Shown: positions 9,441 to 18,651, counted from the first letter of the stretch. The stretch: DNA of 53,355 bases from Gammaproteobacteria bacterium (GCA_018830325.1 JAHJSQ010000119.1:1-53355), one strand, 5' to 3'. Notes: generated by a model not told the origin, from the sequence alone. Numbers and translations are program-made.

Positions 9441-9585
9441 ATACTTCGAACGGTCATATTTTCGGTGGTTTGACGCCCTCTTTTGTTCTATAACGCTCAC
9501 ACTTCAGTTTGCTACTTACGTCCCTGTATGCGTTGAACAAAATTATCATGTCATAATTCGCCGAGAACATGACCGTTCGAAATAT
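9441..9585. repeat. Inverted-repeat element, family II, between acpP and fabF
   Basis: The arms 9441-9465 (ATACTTCGAACGGTCATATT...) and 9561-9585 are near-perfect reverse complements of about 25 bp. The inside resembles the other family II element at 38041-38203, including an ACAAAAGAG-type segment when read on the minus strand. It has no coding capacity. It lies inside what should be an operon, so it will be transcribed and can fold into a long hairpin between acpP and fabF. Confidence 0.75.
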
Positions 9586-9595
9586 AAAGCAGTTT

Positions 9596-9826
9596 TTATG
9601 CGTTTTTTTCGACGTAATCGATCGCTTGTTGAACAGTAGTGATTTTTTCGGCTTCGTCGTCCGGAATTTCACATTCGAATTCTTCTTCAAGGGCCATGAC
9701 GAGTTCAACGGTATCCAAAGAGTCTGCACCAAGATCATCGACAAAAGAAGCATCGTTAGCGATATCTTCTTTAACACCTAATTGCTCAGCGACAATCTTT
9801 TTTACTCTTTCTTCAACATTACTCAT
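9596..9826 (-). CDS. acpP: Acyl carrier protein
   Basis: The 76-residue acidic protein carries growing acyl chains on a phosphopantetheine arm attached to the serine of the DSL motif ([20 protein letters not shown]). The open frame could begin at 9844, but ATG 9826 gives [17 protein letters not shown], the standard start, with GAGG about 9 bp upstream. It lies between fabG and fabF, as in most gammaproteobacteria. The 141 bp upstream hold a short hairpin and a TATACT -10-like box, consistent with acpP having its own promoter, which is known in E. coli but only suggested here. Confidence 0.96.
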   Translation of the reverse strand: MSNVEERVKKIVAEQLGVKEDIANDASFVDDLGADSLDTVELVMALEEEFECEIPDDEAEKITTVQQAIDYVEKNA

Positions 9827-9905
9827 AATTATTATCCTCAACAATGTAAGATTATTTTTAAAAAATATTACTTACAATAGTATAGTTATTTGTTTTACTT
9901 AGAAA

Positions 9906-9933
9906 TCCCGTCATCTCATTCCAGACGGCGGGG
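9906..9933 (-). terminator. Short hairpin between fabG and acpP
   Basis: A GC-rich imperfect hairpin (CCCGTC ... GACGGCGGG on the plus strand) lies 3' of fabG and upstream of acpP. On the minus strand it is followed by only a short T-rich run, so partial termination or mRNA processing is more likely than strong termination. Weakly supported. Confidence 0.35.
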
Positions 9934-9967
9934 GAATTATACTTTATATTATAAAAATATCACAATA

Positions 9968-10696
9968 TTATGCCATGAACATGCCGCCGTTCACATGCAG
10001 CGTTTCTCCGGTGATATACGCGGCACGCTCCGATGCTAAATAAGAAACGGCATAGGCAATTTCTTTAGCATCGCCCAAGCGGCCTAATGGTATTGAGCTT
10101 AATAGTGCCTGCTTATGCTCTTCGGCGAGTTCACGGGTCATGTCGGTATCGATAAACCCGGGAGCGACTGTATTTACGGTGATGCCGCGTGAACCGACTT
10201 CCTTGGCTAGCGACTTGGAAAACCCCACGATGCCGGCTTTAGCTGCGGCATAATTGGCTTGGCCGGCATTGCCGGTCGCACCAACTACCGAGGAAATATT
10301 GATAATTCTACCGGTTTTAGCTTTCATCATGCCGCGCAAAACGGCTTTACTCATACGAAAAACCGATGAAAGATTCGTGGTAATAATATCATCCCATTCA
10401 TCATCCTTCATACGCATCAGTAAGTTATCCCGGGTAATACCCGCATTATTGACGAGAACATTAGGAGTCCCAAAATCGTCATAAATGGTTTTTATTACCG
10501 CATTAATCGAGTCAGGATCTGCGACATTGAGTTTGATGCCCGTTCCCGCATCGCCTAAGTAGCCGGCAATCGCTTCAGCACCCTGATCGCTTGTTGCCGT
10601 TCCGATCACAAAAAAATCGTCGGCAGCCAATTGCTCGGCAATTGCGCGACCGATACCTCTGCTCGCACCGGTTACCAATGCTATTTTTTTAACCAT
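9968..10696 (-). CDS. fabG: 3-oxoacyl-ACP reductase
   Basis: FabG reduces 3-oxoacyl-ACP with NADPH in the elongation cycle. This is a short-chain dehydrogenase of 242 residues: cofactor loop GASRGIGRAIA (residues 10-20), NNAG motif (VLVNNAGITRD), catalytic Ser in ISSVVGATG and the YxxxK pair in NYAAAKAGIVGFSKS. The C-terminus (ITGETLHVNGGMFMA) matches the family. It overlaps the fabD 3' end by 8 bp. Confidence 0.96.
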   Translation of the reverse strand: MVKKIALVTGASRGIGRAIAEQLAADDFFVIGTATSDQGAEAIAGYLGDAGTGIKLNVADPDSINAVIKTIYDDFGTPNVLVNNAGITRDNLLMRMKDDEWDDIITTNLSSVFRMSKAVLRGMMKAKTGRIINISSVVGATGNAGQANYAAAKAGIVGFSKSLAKEVGSRGITVNTVAPGFIDTDMTRELAEEHKQALLSSIPLGRLGDAKEIAYAVSYLASERAAYITGETLHVNGGMFMA

Positions 10697-11639
10697 TCAC
10701 TATCTCCAAGGCTTGATTTAATGAGTCAGGATCATAGATGCTTAAATGTTCAGCATTTTTGGCAATTCGTTTATTCAAGCCAATGAGCACTTTACCGGGG
10801 CCGCATTCAACAAACGCAGTAACACCTTGATCGGACATAAACTTGACTCCGTCCACCCAACGCACCGGCTTAAATAATTGCTCCCTTAGCGCATTGCGAA
10901 TGACTTCCGGAGCACTATGGGTGCTGACGTCGACATTGTGGATTAGGGTGATTCGAGGTGAATCGATGCTGGTTTGCTGTAAGAGGTCGCTTAATTGCTC
11001 CGCAGCTGACTGCATTAATGCACAATGTGAAGGTACGCTAACCGGAAGCAAAACTGCTCGTTTTGCACCAACTTCCTTAGCCTTTGCCATTGCACGCTCG
11101 ACCGCTGCTTTGTCCCCGGCAATGACAACTTGACCTGGCGCATTAAAATTAGCCGGCGCAACCACTTCGCTCTCGGCCGAATCCTTGCATAGCTTTACGA
11201 CTTCGTGATCTTCCAGCCCTAAAATTGCCGCCATAGCGCCCTGCCCGGCCGGAACCGCCTCCTGCATCAGGCGGCCTCTTTCGGAGACTAATTTGATCGC
11301 ATCTTCATAAGCCATCGCACCGGAGCAAACCAATGCAGTATATTCACCCAAACTATGCCCTGCCACCCAACCGGGTTGGACCGGACACTGTTTATTCCAT
11401 ATTTTCCAAACAGCATAGCCGGCAGCCAACATGGCCGGTTGAGTTATTGCCGTTTGATTTAATTTTTCTAAAGGACCGGCTTCAACGATTGACCATAAGT
11501 CATAAGACAACACCTCGGAAGCCTGCTCAAAAGTTTGCTTAATTTCCGGATAGGCTTCTGCCATGGCCGATAACATACCTACCGATTGAGAGCCTTGACC
11601 CGGAAAGACAAAAGCCAAATTATAAATTTGTTCAGTCAT
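10689..11639 (-). CDS. fabD: Malonyl-CoA:ACP transacylase
   Basis: FabD moves the malonyl group from CoA to ACP. The 316-residue protein begins with the FVFPGQGSQSVGM motif, carries the nucleophilic Ser in VAGHSLGEYTALVCSG, an active-site His in SVPSHCALM, and the C-terminal VECGPGKVLIGLNKR block. It is located 11 bp downstream of fabH and overlaps fabG, in the standard fab cluster order. Confidence 0.96.
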   Translation of the reverse strand: MTEQIYNLAFVFPGQGSQSVGMLSAMAEAYPEIKQTFEQASEVLSYDLWSIVEAGPLEKLNQTAITQPAMLAAGYAVWKIWNKQCPVQPGWVAGHSLGEYTALVCSGAMAYEDAIKLVSERGRLMQEAVPAGQGAMAAILGLEDHEVVKLCKDSAESEVVAPANFNAPGQVVIAGDKAAVERAMAKAKEVGAKRAVLLPVSVPSHCALMQSAAEQLSDLLQQTSIDSPRITLIHNVDVSTHSAPEVIRNALREQLFKPVRWVDGVKFMSDQGVTAFVECGPGKVLIGLNKRIAKNAEHLSIYDPDSLNQALEIVNG

Positions 11640-11650
11640 TCATTTATTCT

Positions 11651-12619
11651 CTAATATTTGATTAAAGCGGAGCCCCAAGTAAACCCAGCACCGAAAGCCT
11701 CCAATAAGAGCACTTGACCGCGCTGAATTCTCCCGTCTCTAATACCTTCATTCAATGCCAGCAACACGGACGCCGATGAAGTATTGCCTTGAGTTTCCAA
11801 TGTCAATATGACGTTATCCATCGACATTTTAAGCTTCTTAGCGGTTGCAGCAATGATTCTCGTGTTGGCTTGATGGGGGACCAGCCAGTCGATTTCGGAG
11901 CGTTCCATGTTGTTTGCCGCCAATGTTTCATCGACTATTTGGCCGAGTGTGTTGACAGCGATCTTGAATACCTCGTTACCGCGCATATTGACATAGCCGA
12001 GTTCATCGCGATTAGACTCTGCCGCGACTTGCGGATTAGGTAAATAGAGTAACTCTTCATATCCGCCGTCCGAGTGGATATGGGTCGATAAGATGCCCGG
12101 ACTATCGGAAACTTGCAATAAAACGGCGCCTGCTCCATCGCCGAAGAGGATGCAGGTACTTCTATCGGTCCAATCCATGATCCGAGAATAGATTTCGGTG
12201 CCGACAATCAAAATGGTCTTGGCCGTGCCTGACTTAATATATTGGTCGGCAATACTTAATGCATAGATGGTTCCCGAACAAGCGGCTTGAATATCGAATG
12301 CCACACAATTTTTGATATTCAAACGCTCTTGCAATAAACAGCCAGTGCTCGGATAAATGCGATCCGGTGTTCCGGTCGCGACAATAATCATGTCGATTTG
12401 ATCAGGAACTATGCCAGCTGCTTCAATAGCTTGACGTGCGGCAATTTCTCCCATGCTTGACGCCGTCTCGTCGGGAGCGGCGATACGGCGACTTTTAATG
12501 CCGGTGCGCTCATAAATCCAAGCATCAGAGGTATCGACGATTTTTGAAATATCGTCGTTTGTTCGGATTTGCTTAGGCAAATAACCGCCTGTGCCAATTA
12601 TTTTAGAGCAATGCGTCAT
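11651..12619 (-). CDS. fabH: Beta-ketoacyl-ACP synthase III
   Basis: FabH starts fatty acid synthesis by condensing acetyl-CoA with malonyl-ACP. Its Cys-His-Asn catalytic set is visible as [10 protein letters not shown] (Cys), [10 protein letters not shown] (His) and [10 protein letters not shown] (Asn). Length is 322 residues. The start ATG overlaps the plsX stop by 4 bp, indicating translational coupling. N-terminal features IIGTGGYLP and [10 protein letters not shown] are standard. Confidence 0.96.
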   Translation of the reverse strand: MTHCSKIIGTGGYLPKQIRTNDDISKIVDTSDAWIYERTGIKSRRIAAPDETASSMGEIAARQAIEAAGIVPDQIDMIIVATGTPDRIYPSTGCLLQERLNIKNCVAFDIQAACSGTIYALSIADQYIKSGTAKTILIVGTEIYSRIMDWTDRSTCILFGDGAGAVLLQVSDSPGILSTHIHSDGGYEELLYLPNPQVAAESNRDELGYVNMRGNEVFKIAVNTLGQIVDETLAANNMERSEIDWLVPHQANTRIIAATAKKLKMSMDNVILTLETQGNTSSASVLLALNEGIRDGRIQRGQVLLLEAFGAGFTWGSALIKY

Positions 12620-13644
12620 AAACTCTCTCTTTTCGATAAAATGGTTTCGACCTGCTCGCCAATCTTTCTAATGACGCCTTTGGAAACTTCTATTTCCGCT
12701 AATTGCACGGCCGTTTTAAACGCCAGAGCATCCGCACCGCCATGGCTTTTGATCACTAGACCATTCAAGCCAAGAAAACTGGCACCATTATACATTCTCG
12801 GGTCAATTCTCTGCTTGAAGGATCGAATGACCGGATAGATTAGCAAACCCGACAGTCGCGTAAAAATATTTTTATTGAACGCTTCTTTCAAAACGGTGCC
12901 GATCATCTTAGCCGCACCCTCGATGGATTTTAAAGCTACATTGCCGACAAACCCGTCGGCGACAATCAAATCGACCTTGACGTTTCCAGCCGTCAAGGAA
13001 TCCCCTTCTACATAACCTATATAATTTAACGATGAGTTTTCGAGCAGTTTCGCGGCAGCTTTAACTTGCTCATTACCTTTAACTTCCTCTTCGCCGATGT
13101 TGAGTAAACCGACGGTCGGATTATCGATGTTTTCAACGGCTTTAACCAATTCAGATCCCATTACCGCGAATTGAAAAAGATGCTCTGCCGTGCAATCGAC
13201 ATTGCCGCCTAAATCCAAAACATGAGTGTGACCGAATATCGAAGGTATTGTCGAGATAATAGCCGGTCGATCTATGCCTGGAATCATTTTTAAAACAAAG
13301 CGTGCGGTTGCCATCAAAGCACCGGTATTACCCGCGCTCACACAAGCATCCGCTTCGCCGCTCTTAACTAGATTAATCGCGACGCGCATCGAAGAATCTT
13401 TTTTATTTTTTAATGCTTTAGAAGGAGACTCATCCATGCCTACACATTGCGATGCATGGTGTATCGAAAGTCGGCCGGCAAAATCGACCAAAGCCTGAGG
13501 CATATGATCTTTTAACACGACTTCGTCGCCTACTAAGATCAGCTTTAAGTTTGGATTGTTCTTTAAGCAATCCAATGACGCCGGAATAGTTATCGCGGGC
13601 CCGTGGTCCCCGCCCATCGCATCAATTGAAATTGTTAAACTCAC
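12616..13644 (-). CDS. plsX: Phosphate acyltransferase PlsX
   Basis: PlsX makes acyl-phosphate from acyl-ACP for the PlsY step of phospholipid synthesis. The 342-residue protein begins with [12 protein letters not shown] and has [34 protein letters not shown] and [13 protein letters not shown] blocks, all typical. The start is GTG, and no nearby ATG fits. It is the first gene after the strong terminator that follows rpmF, so it probably has its own promoter or depends on read-through. Confidence 0.94.
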   Translation of the reverse strand: MSLTISIDAMGGDHGPAITIPASLDCLKNNPNLKLILVGDEVVLKDHMPQALVDFAGRLSIHHASQCVGMDESPSKALKNKKDSSMRVAINLVKSGEADACVSAGNTGALMATARFVLKMIPGIDRPAIISTIPSIFGHTHVLDLGGNVDCTAEHLFQFAVMGSELVKAVENIDNPTVGLLNIGEEEVKGNEQVKAAAKLLENSSLNYIGYVEGDSLTAGNVKVDLIVADGFVGNVALKSIEGAAKMIGTVLKEAFNKNIFTRLSGLLIYPVIRSFKQRIDPRMYNGASFLGLNGLVIKSHGGADALAFKTAVQLAEIEVSKGVIRKIGEQVETILSKRESL

Positions 13645-13660
13645 GCCTGCGAATGACCCT

Positions 13661-13714
13661 AAAAAATAAGATGCTCAACCGAGTCGGACAAATTCCGGTC
13701 CGGTTGAGCATCTT
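13661..13714 (-). terminator. Rho-independent terminator after rpmF
   Basis: A perfect 14-bp stem (13668-13681 with 13701-13714, AAGATGCTCAACCG and its complement) is followed on the minus strand by ATTTTTT. It lies 24 bp after the rpmF stop codon and 17 bp before the plsX start. This is one of the clearest terminators in the window and would separate yceD-rpmF from plsX-fab transcription. Confidence 0.85.
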
Positions 13715-13737
13715 GGTATAAAAGAAATCGACTTAAC

Positions 13738-13920
13738 TTAGTCTTCGTCGTTAGTATTCACGATTTGGCGGCCTTTGAAAAAACCATCGGGGCTAACGTG
13801 ATGACGCAGGTGAGTTTCTCCAGTCAATGGGTCCTGAGACAGGGTTTTACTGGTTAACGCATCATGAGAACGACGTTGTCCACGTCTTGAGCGGGTTACT
13901 TTACTTTTTTGTACAGCCAT
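13738..13920 (-). CDS. rpmF: 50S ribosomal protein L32
   Basis: The 60-residue basic protein starts with [20 protein letters not shown], the typical L32 N-terminus, and ends in a region with [15 protein letters not shown]. This form has no zinc-ribbon cysteines, like E. coli L32. It directly abuts yceD (its ATG shares a base with the yceD stop). The yceD-rpmF-plsX-fabH order is conserved. Confidence 0.96.
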   Translation of the reverse strand: MAVQKSKVTRSRRGQRRSHDALTSKTLSQDPLTGETHLRHHVSPDGFFKGRQIVNTNDED

Positions 13921-14444
13921 TATTTCACTCCAGTATGCTTTAGTTTGGCTAAAATTGAAAAAGGGTTATTAGAATTCGATTGTTCGGTATTTAAGTCGCC
14001 TTGATGATCGTGACTAACCTTGACTTTAAGACAGGCTTCCGAATGCCGCGGAAAATCAGGCAGGGCGAGCAATAGCTCATCTTCAACAATATCTTTGAGA
14101 GGAATTTTCCCTTCTCCGACCAGCAAAGGCTCGTAATCTTGCGGTAACCGATCCGCTTCATCCAGTGAACTGACGATTCCGAGCTTAATGTTGTTTTCTA
14201 TATGCCAATCCATTGCATTTAAACAGTTTTGACACGCCACGGTCAAAGTCGCTGAAATTTTCCCTTCTATGCTTGCCAGTCGTCCTTGTCTGCTAAAAAA
14301 AAGATCAACAATAGCAACGCCCGAGTCATCTTTTAGCAAAGGCGCTAAACGACTTAGGCTTTTTAGTTTTATTTGTCCCGAGAGTTCGCTATGCTTATCA
14401 GCAAAACTCAGAGGGTCTATAAGTTCGGGTAATCGATCCAACAT
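13920..14444 (-). CDS. yceD: YceD/DUF177 family protein
   Basis: The 174-residue DUF177 protein precedes rpmF as in other proteobacteria. Family members are linked to 23S rRNA accumulation and ribosome assembly, but the molecular activity is unknown. The conserved cysteine-containing strand ([14 protein letters not shown]) and the [20 protein letters not shown] block are present. The C-terminal [10 protein letters not shown] is a common tail. It is divergent from maf across 59 bp, which must hold both promoters. Confidence 0.9.
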   Translation of the reverse strand: MLDRLPELIDPLSFADKHSELSGQIKLKSLSRLAPLLKDDSGVAIVDLFFSRQGRLASIEGKISATLTVACQNCLNAMDWHIENNIKLGIVSSLDEADRLPQDYEPLLVGEGKIPLKDIVEDELLLALPDFPRHSEACLKVKVSHDHQGDLNTEQSNSNNPFSILAKLKHTGVK

Positions 14445-14503
14445 AACCGGGCAATAATAGCTCTAATAGAGTCCTTCGTCAAACCGCAATCTAACTTACT
14501 AAA

Positions 14504-15088
14504 ATGGAATTCAAACATCTGGTCCTCGCTTCATCTTCCGAATATCGACAATCTTTGTTACGAAAATTGCATTTGGAATTTATTTGTGATTCACCGGATA
14601 TTGATGAAACGCCGCTACCCGATGAGCCTCCGAAGCAAACCGCTCGCCGGCTTAGCGAAGCCAAGGCCAGCGAATTAATCGAAAATTTTCCAAATAGTTT
14701 AATTATCGGTTCCGACCAAGTCCCGGTGCTCAAGGACTGCCGACTTAGTAAGCCAGGCAATAGAAAAAACGCCATTGAACAACTATTGGCCGCCTCTGAT
14801 CAGTGTGTGATATTTTACACGGGAGTAGCGGTTGCAAACAGCTTAACCGGTGAAGTGATTAGCGACATCGATGAGTGTCACGTTTATTTTAAAAAATTAA
14901 CGCAGACCACTATTAATCGTTATGTCGATTTGGAAAAACCGTTTAATTGCGCAGGAGGATTCAAATCTGAAGGAATGGGTATCGCTTTATTGAACAAAAT
15001 TGAAGGAGACGATCCTAATGCCCTGATTGGGCTGCCTTTAATTAAATTAATTGGCTTACTGGAAAAGTTCGGCGTCAAGGTGATTTAA
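14504..15088 (+). CDS. Maf-like nucleotide pyrophosphatase (YceF subgroup)
   Basis: The 194-residue Maf/HAM1-fold protein hydrolyses modified or non-canonical nucleoside triphosphates to monophosphates. Seen motifs are LASSSEYRQSLLRKL at the N-terminus, a DIDETPLPDEPP stretch, the IIGSDQVPVL metal site, FYTGVAV, and the FNCAGGFKSEGMGIALL block. The position next to yceD-rpmF suggests the YceF group, for which m7GTP is a reported substrate. It is convergent with the HDOD gene, 26 bp apart. Confidence 0.88.
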   Translation: MEFKHLVLASSSEYRQSLLRKLHLEFICDSPDIDETPLPDEPPKQTARRLSEAKASELIENFPNSLIIGSDQVPVLKDCRLSKPGNRKNAIEQLLAASDQCVIFYTGVAVANSLTGEVISDIDECHVYFKKLTQTTINRYVDLEKPFNCAGGFKSEGMGIALLNKIEGDDPNALIGLPLIKLIGLLEKFGVKVI

Positions 15089-15114
15089 ATAATTCGTCAA
15101 GGCCTTGAAAAGGC

Positions 15115-15969
15115 TCAATGGAACTGCTTGCCCGGAGCCAATATATCGAATGTGGCATTAGCCTCATCAACCGCCGCCGCCATCACTTGTTTTATTTTAG
15201 CTTCATTGAGACGAAGAATAGATAAGGTTGATGACGATAAGGTCGACAAAAACTCATCACGCGATTTACTTTCATTCAAATTTATCGCCAAATAAAGCAA
15301 ATGGGCATCCAATTTATGGATCAACGCCCTTTCAGGGTGCATTTGGTAACGTATCGCTTCCGATATCGATTCCGGGAGTTTCCATGATTCTGCCAACTCA
15401 CCTCCCACATCGGCACGAGTAAAGCCCAAGACTTGCCGCTCTAAATTGGCCAGTTGGCGCTTGTTTTGGAAATTGTTCTTCAGTATTTGCCGAGATTGAT
15501 CGGGCAACTTGGTATAGATGACTAATGCCCCGATATCATGCAGCAAACCGGTCAAAAACAATCGTTCGCAATGCAAAACTGCCGCCTTCTTAGCCAGTAA
15601 TTTAGCAATGACCGCACAATGAATACTTTGTATCCAAAAGTCGGTCATATTAATCAAGTCATCGGGAATATTGTCAAAAGTATCGACAACTGAAGTCGCT
15701 AACGCTAAGCTCTGTAATTCCTCTATTCCGACAATGGTAACGGCTCTGGAAATCGTATCGATTCTTGCTTGAAAACCGTAAAAGGAACTATTGACGATTT
15801 TCAATAAACGCATACTTAAAGCCGGATCTTTCGTTATGACTCTACCGATATCGATAGCGGTATAGCGAGGATCTCTAACCATTTCCCTGATTTGAAAATA
15901 GATATCGGGCAACGAATAGAGCTTGACGGAGTCTTCAATTAAGGATTTTGCAGTCAAACTCTTTGTCAC
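15115..15969 (-). CDS. HDOD domain protein
   Basis: The 284-residue protein is essentially one HDOD domain, a degenerate HD-fold module found in signalling proteins without proven enzymatic activity. The core reads RVITKDPALSMRLLKIVNSS, AVTIVGIEELQSLALA and GLLHDIGALVIY, so the HD pair itself is retained in this copy, unlike the four others in the window. The start is GTG at 15969, 13 bp after the lytic transglycosylase stop, so the two genes are likely co-transcribed. Ligand and partners are unknown. Confidence 0.85.
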   Translation of the reverse strand: MTKSLTAKSLIEDSVKLYSLPDIYFQIREMVRDPRYTAIDIGRVITKDPALSMRLLKIVNSSFYGFQARIDTISRAVTIVGIEELQSLALATSVVDTFDNIPDDLINMTDFWIQSIHCAVIAKLLAKKAAVLHCERLFLTGLLHDIGALVIYTKLPDQSRQILKNNFQNKRQLANLERQVLGFTRADVGGELAESWKLPESISEAIRYQMHPERALIHKLDAHLLYLAINLNESKSRDEFLSTLSSSTLSILRLNEAKIKQVMAAAVDEANATFDILAPGKQFH

Positions 15970-15982
15970 CGTTAAGCCCGCC

Positions 15983-16555
15983 TTACTTGTGATAAAGCGC
16001 TAAAACCTGTTTAACATAATTACGGGTTTCAGGATAAGGAGGAATGGAATTATTATATTTTTTTACCGCGCCTTCGCCAGCATTATAGGCGGCAACAGCC
16101 AATGTTAAATTTGAATTGAACATCTTTAGCAAATCCTTCAGATAGCGTGTACCACCATTGATATTTTGCACCGGATCGGTACGATCTCGAACGCCGTAGC
16201 GCTTGGCAGTATCCGGCATCAATTGCATTAACCCTACCGCGCCCGCCGATGAAATTGCTTGGGCATGATAAGCGGACTCTGCTTGAATAACGGCATGCAA
16301 TAACTTTTCATCGACCTTATGTTTTGAAGCCGCTTGTGCAATGATATCGTCATATTTCTGTTTATTACCTTTCATTCGCCCCACAGCCCAATTGTAACTT
16401 GAGGGACGGGTGCGGATGATTCGCTTATAAAATCGATGAGCAGGCCGATCGGTATAATAAACTTTTCCGTCGGGCGAAACATACTTATAAATATCGGCCG
16501 ACAAAACCTCGGAGAACAAAAAAAAGGCTACATAGAAAAAAATCTTTTTTCGCAT
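15983..16555 (-). CDS. Lytic transglycosylase with DUF4124 and SLT domains
   Basis: After a signal peptide (MRKKIFFYVAFFLFSEVLSA) comes a short DUF4124 segment (DIYKYVSPDGKVYYTDRPA) and then a C-terminal SLT goose-lysozyme-like domain. The catalytic Glu is in LLHAVIQAESAYHAQAIS, followed by GAVGLMQLMPDTAKRYG and AVAAYNAGEGAV. It should cleave peptidoglycan in the periplasm. A longer frame to 16609 exists, but ATG 16555 begins exactly at the signal peptide, so I chose it. It is about 190 residues and sits upstream of the HDOD gene. Confidence 0.9.
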   Translation of the reverse strand: MRKKIFFYVAFFLFSEVLSADIYKYVSPDGKVYYTDRPAHRFYKRIIRTRPSSYNWAVGRMKGNKQKYDDIIAQAASKHKVDEKLLHAVIQAESAYHAQAISSAGAVGLMQLMPDTAKRYGVRDRTDPVQNINGGTRYLKDLLKMFNSNLTLAVAAYNAGEGAVKKYNNSIPPYPETRNYVKQVLALYHK

Positions 16556-16620
16556 GACTTGTTCCCAATTTTTATATTTCGAACGATCAGTCCAAAGTAT
16601 GCGTAACAATTGTCATAAAC

Positions 16621-16808
16621 CTAAGGATTTCGTGATAAATAACATCCTGGAACTATGAGCTTTGTTGAGGGCTCGGTAACTCGCTTGACAGGACGCCGTG
16701 AATACGTCCATGTAGGCTTGACGGCTGCTTTTCCTGCCGCCGACACCTGCCAATCGAGCTACCGAACTCTCCATAAAATAGGGAAGTTATTTTCGACAAA
16801 ATCCTAAG
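16621..16808. repeat. Inverted-repeat element, family I, copy A
   Basis: A compact 188-bp element with long terminal inverted repeats. The outer arms run from CTAAGGAT at 16621 to ATCCTAAG at 16808. The inner arms are GAGGGCTCGGTAACTCGC (16667-) and its near complement ending at 16771. The same arms recur in the elements at 23053 and 39397 and on one side at 21090. No ORF is carried. It fills the gap between the transglycosylase and the MutS-like gene. Confidence 0.75.
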
Positions 16809-16849
16809 CACCATTTCACACAATCAGTATAGTTCAACTCATAAACACT

Positions 16850-18463
16850 TTATGTTTTATCGGCACTGCTTTTTGAATCAGCCAAATATTTGTCGATATC
16901 TTCCTTGGAAAACCCGATTTTCTTAGCTACTCGATCGGCATGACTGACTCTGGATATACCTTCTATTAACTTATAGGTAGGCGCACCGCCGGCAAATTCG
17001 ACTTGTTTCGGCAAGCCGATGCCTTTCGCAACAAAATTATCGACTAATTGATGGTTATGTGTGATTAAAATAGTACTATTGCCTTTTCGGTAAAAACCGT
17101 TAAGCACATTGGAAGACGACTCGAGCTTTTCTTCGAAGGTCGTGCCTTCGGATAGCTCATCGAGCACAACGAGACTTTTAGCTGTCGTAGCCAAAAAGAT
17201 ATCCCGAGTTCTTTTTAGCTCGGTACCGAAACGCCCTTCTCCATCATCCAAATGACTGATTTCCGGTACTTGATAGAAAATCTTATCGGCAACGGTTAGA
17301 GTCGCCGATTTGACCGGTACATAGCAGCCGATTTGTCCCAATAGTTGAATTTGCGTGACCGTTTTACAAAATGCTGTTTTACCACCGCTGTTGGGGCCCG
17401 TAACTAAAACCAGCTTATCATCATCCAATTGAAAATCGTTACCGACATACTCCGGATTCTGGTAAGCAAGAACAGGATTGCGCGCATTAACCAGATTGAT
17501 ACGATGATGATCAGCCTCAATAAAATGCGGCAGAGCAAGATCCCCACCAAAGCTTTCTCGGAACCTTATAAAAGCAAGCAATTCATCTAATTGGCCAAGC
17601 GCATCTAAGGTTTCGCCAACCGCTTGCGAAATTTTAAACTCATTGCGTAACGGAATAATACAACTGTCCCGATCAAAACCGCCAACTATAGGAAAATAAA
17701 TTAATAGTAGCGGCACAAAGAAAATCGATGCCACCGGTATCGATTCCTTCGAAATACTAAACAAGTTGGTAGGAAAGAAGTTCGCAAGCGCCCAAAGCAC
17801 CCCAAAAAAAAGAGCAATTAATAAGGGTTTAAAGAGATTAGGCTTAAAAATAATCGCTGGAACCCACGATCCTTTACGTTCCTGTTTGCTCTGTATGCCT
17901 TGTTCGCTGATAAATACCGGGCCTTTCATCAACGAATAAGCTCGGCTATCGGTAAAGTTTTTAATCTGCCCCAACACCTCATTCAGATAGGTGCTCTGCG
18001 TTTCAGGCACGGTCTTAACTTGATCAACTAGGTCCAACATGAACCGGGTGCCACGTTTGTATTGAAGATAGCCGAAACCTTCGATTTCATTTTCTTCACG
18101 CGCTGTTCCGAAAGAACCCAAAAACTCTCCGTATAACAACAAATAAAGATTCTTTTCATTACTCGAGGCTTGTTCAACAATGCCTTGAAGCTGTTGCCTC
18201 AATTCGGCGTCATCACCAATGGCTTCGGTCGCTTGTTGCTTCGCTTTGATGGCTTCGATCGAGTCGAGCGGTTTGGCGAGCGAGCGATACAAAACCGATT
18301 GTCCGGCGATAGTTTGAGCGTGATTTAAAGTATCGAAGATTTCATCGACTTCAATCGCGCTGAAAGCGCCAGCGTCGATTACGCCCTGTTCGCCTTCGGC
18401 AAACCGACTTGATCGTGTATCCGGCCAATTTTCAGGCCAAGCTTGTAATATTGTCGACTTCAT
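16850..18463 (-). CDS. Membrane-anchored MutS-family ATPase
   Basis: The 537-residue protein has the ATPase domain of MutS/MutS2 in its C-terminal third: Walker A GPNSGGKTAFCK (about residues 354-365), a CYVPVKSATLTVADKIF signature strand, Walker B SLVVLDELSEGTTFEEKL (about 429) and ILITHNHQLV. It lacks the mismatch-recognition N-terminal domain. In the middle it has two hydrophobic segments (about residues 212-231 and 243-264) that look like a membrane hairpin. It is thus not a classical mismatch repair protein, and its role is unknown. The gene start overlaps the stop of the small membrane protein upstream by 4 bp (ATGA), so both are likely made together. The protein is long enough to be complete. 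Confidence 0.82.
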   Translation of the reverse strand: MKSTILQAWPENWPDTRSSRFAEGEQGVIDAGAFSAIEVDEIFDTLNHAQTIAGQSVLYRSLAKPLDSIEAIKAKQQATEAIGDDAELRQQLQGIVEQASSNEKNLYLLLYGEFLGSFGTAREENEIEGFGYLQYKRGTRFMLDLVDQVKTVPETQSTYLNEVLGQIKNFTDSRAYSLMKGPVFISEQGIQSKQERKGSWVPAIIFKPNLFKPLLIALFFGVLWALANFFPTNLFSISKESIPVASIFFVPLLLIYFPIVGGFDRDSCIIPLRNEFKISQAVGETLDALGQLDELLAFIRFRESFGGDLALPHFIEADHHRINLVNARNPVLAYQNPEYVGNDFQLDDDKLVLVTGPNSGGKTAFCKTVTQIQLLGQIGCYVPVKSATLTVADKIFYQVPEISHLDDGEGRFGTELKRTRDIFLATTAKSLVVLDELSEGTTFEEKLESSSNVLNGFYRKGNSTILITHNHQLVDNFVAKGIGLPKQVEFAGGAPTYKLIEGISRVSHADRVAKKIGFSKEDIDKYLADSKSSADKT

Positions 18464-18651
18464 GGTTTCTTCTTTCTATCGATAATTCCAAACACAAAAA
18501 TGGCCGCAGTCACAATTCCGACCATCATGATGGTTTCTCTTGACGCTCCGAACAGATAAGCGATTCCACCGCCGATACCCATGCCGAGCCCGCTAAACGC
18601 TAAACTGCGCATCAGCCTACAAACCGCGCAATTTCTATCGTAGTCTTTCAT
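18460..18651 (-). CDS. Small membrane protein with N-terminal CxxC
   Basis: The 63-residue protein has NCAVCRLM near the N-terminus, two predicted membrane helices (about residues 14-32 with repeated glycines, and 38-56) and a basic tail DRKKKP. I do not recognise a family. It overlaps the MutS-like gene by 4 bp and lies 45 bp after folE, so it probably belongs to one operon with the MutS-like ATPase and may be its membrane partner, which is inference. Confidence 0.7.
   Translation of the reverse strand: MKDYDRNCAVCRLMRSLAFSGLGMGIGGGIAYLFGASRETIMMVGIVTAAIFVFGIIDRKKKP

Noticed and set aside
9454-9777. 107-codon open frame overlapping acpP
   Set aside because: It runs through the family II element and the acpP coding frame; it is a shadow.
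15095-15115. Terminator between maf and the HDOD gene
   Set aside because: Only a 10-bp CAAGGCCTTG palindrome without a loop or T-run is present.
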